DNA from: an uncultured Bacteroidales bacterium
GTDB taxonomy: Bacteria; Bacteroidota; Bacteroidia; Bacteroidales; Paludibacteraceae
DNA: 6,581 bases
Reading direction: 5' to 3'
Assembly: GCA_946405045.1 (NCBI GenBank)
Contig: CAMJFV010000109.1
Location: 1-6,581, forward strand
How positions within the stretch are numbered: position 1 is the stretch's first letter; each line of letters begins with the position of its first letter. The translations under genes were made by a program, and so were the position numbers. Shown here piece after piece: positions 6,541-6,581 of the stretch. A model generated the notes under the pieces. That model did no database searches, had not been told where the DNA came from, and worked only from the letters and a program-made list of their open reading frames with translations.

Positions 6541-6581
6541 TAATTAATAATATATAAAGATAAGGTAAGGGTTATTCCTGA

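Larger units (their letters stand above)
6388..6581. other. Intergenic region with structured elements, no convincing ORF
   Basis: This A/T-rich stretch after the expansin-like gene contains no ORF with a credible start. It holds a terminator-type hairpin near 6422-6447 and a long imperfect hairpin at 6480-6534. A small GTTG-TAAA-CAAC palindrome (6454-6465) lies between them. The arrangement suggests the 3' part of a minus-strand transcript that begins at or beyond the right edge and converges on the expansin-like gene. Confidence 0.5.

Noticed and set aside
6472..6542. Minus-strand open stretch reading ANNDTRLALEKRR and ending at a TAA
   Set aside because: It is only about 23 codons, has no ATG, GTG or TTG at its beginning, is preceded at once by a stop, and coincides with the long hairpin. 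It looks like chance.

Overview
The window looks like chromosomal DNA of a member of the Bacteroidales (Bacteroidota), probably a plant-fibre-associated gut or rumen relative of Prevotella or Bacteroides. Four things point there. The TonB-dependent receptor carries an N-terminal carboxypeptidase-regulatory-like domain. Start codons lack clear Shine-Dalgarno sequences. Several promoter-like sites fit the Bacteroidota -7 consensus TAnnTTTG. The ROK kinase and FHS-type sugar permease are of the kind common in that group. This assignment is inferred from gene content and was not tested by a search.

Four genes lie on the minus strand and are read from right to left: queH (epoxyqueuosine reductase, 4811-5419), a TonB-dependent outer-membrane receptor (2387-4792), an FHS-family sugar permease of the FucP/GluP type (939-2378), and a ROK-family sugar kinase, probably glucokinase (1-891, cut by the left edge). 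The gaps are 18, 8 and 47 bp, so they could be one transcript. The kinase also has a good promoter of its own inside the end of the permease gene. The last three genes suggest a route from outer-membrane uptake through inner-membrane sugar symport to phosphorylation. No SusD-like lipoprotein or glycoside hydrolase is present, so the receptor's substrate is unknown. queH belongs to tRNA modification and may simply share the promoter.

A short divergent spacer (5420-5508) separates queH from a plus-strand gene at 5509-6387. This gene encodes a secreted, cysteine-rich expansin-like protein. It has a signal peptide, a double-psi beta-barrel domain with the conserved Asp residues, a CBM63-like second domain, and a C-terminal extension resembling a type IX secretion sorting tail. 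It is the most distinctive gene here: a non-hydrolytic cell-wall-loosening protein would fit a plant-fibre degrader.

The right end (6388-6581) holds no convincing ORF. It contains a long imperfect hairpin and a terminator-type hairpin whose U-tract lies on the minus strand. Together they could be the 3' part of an undescribed small RNA, or the trailer of a gene beyond the right edge.
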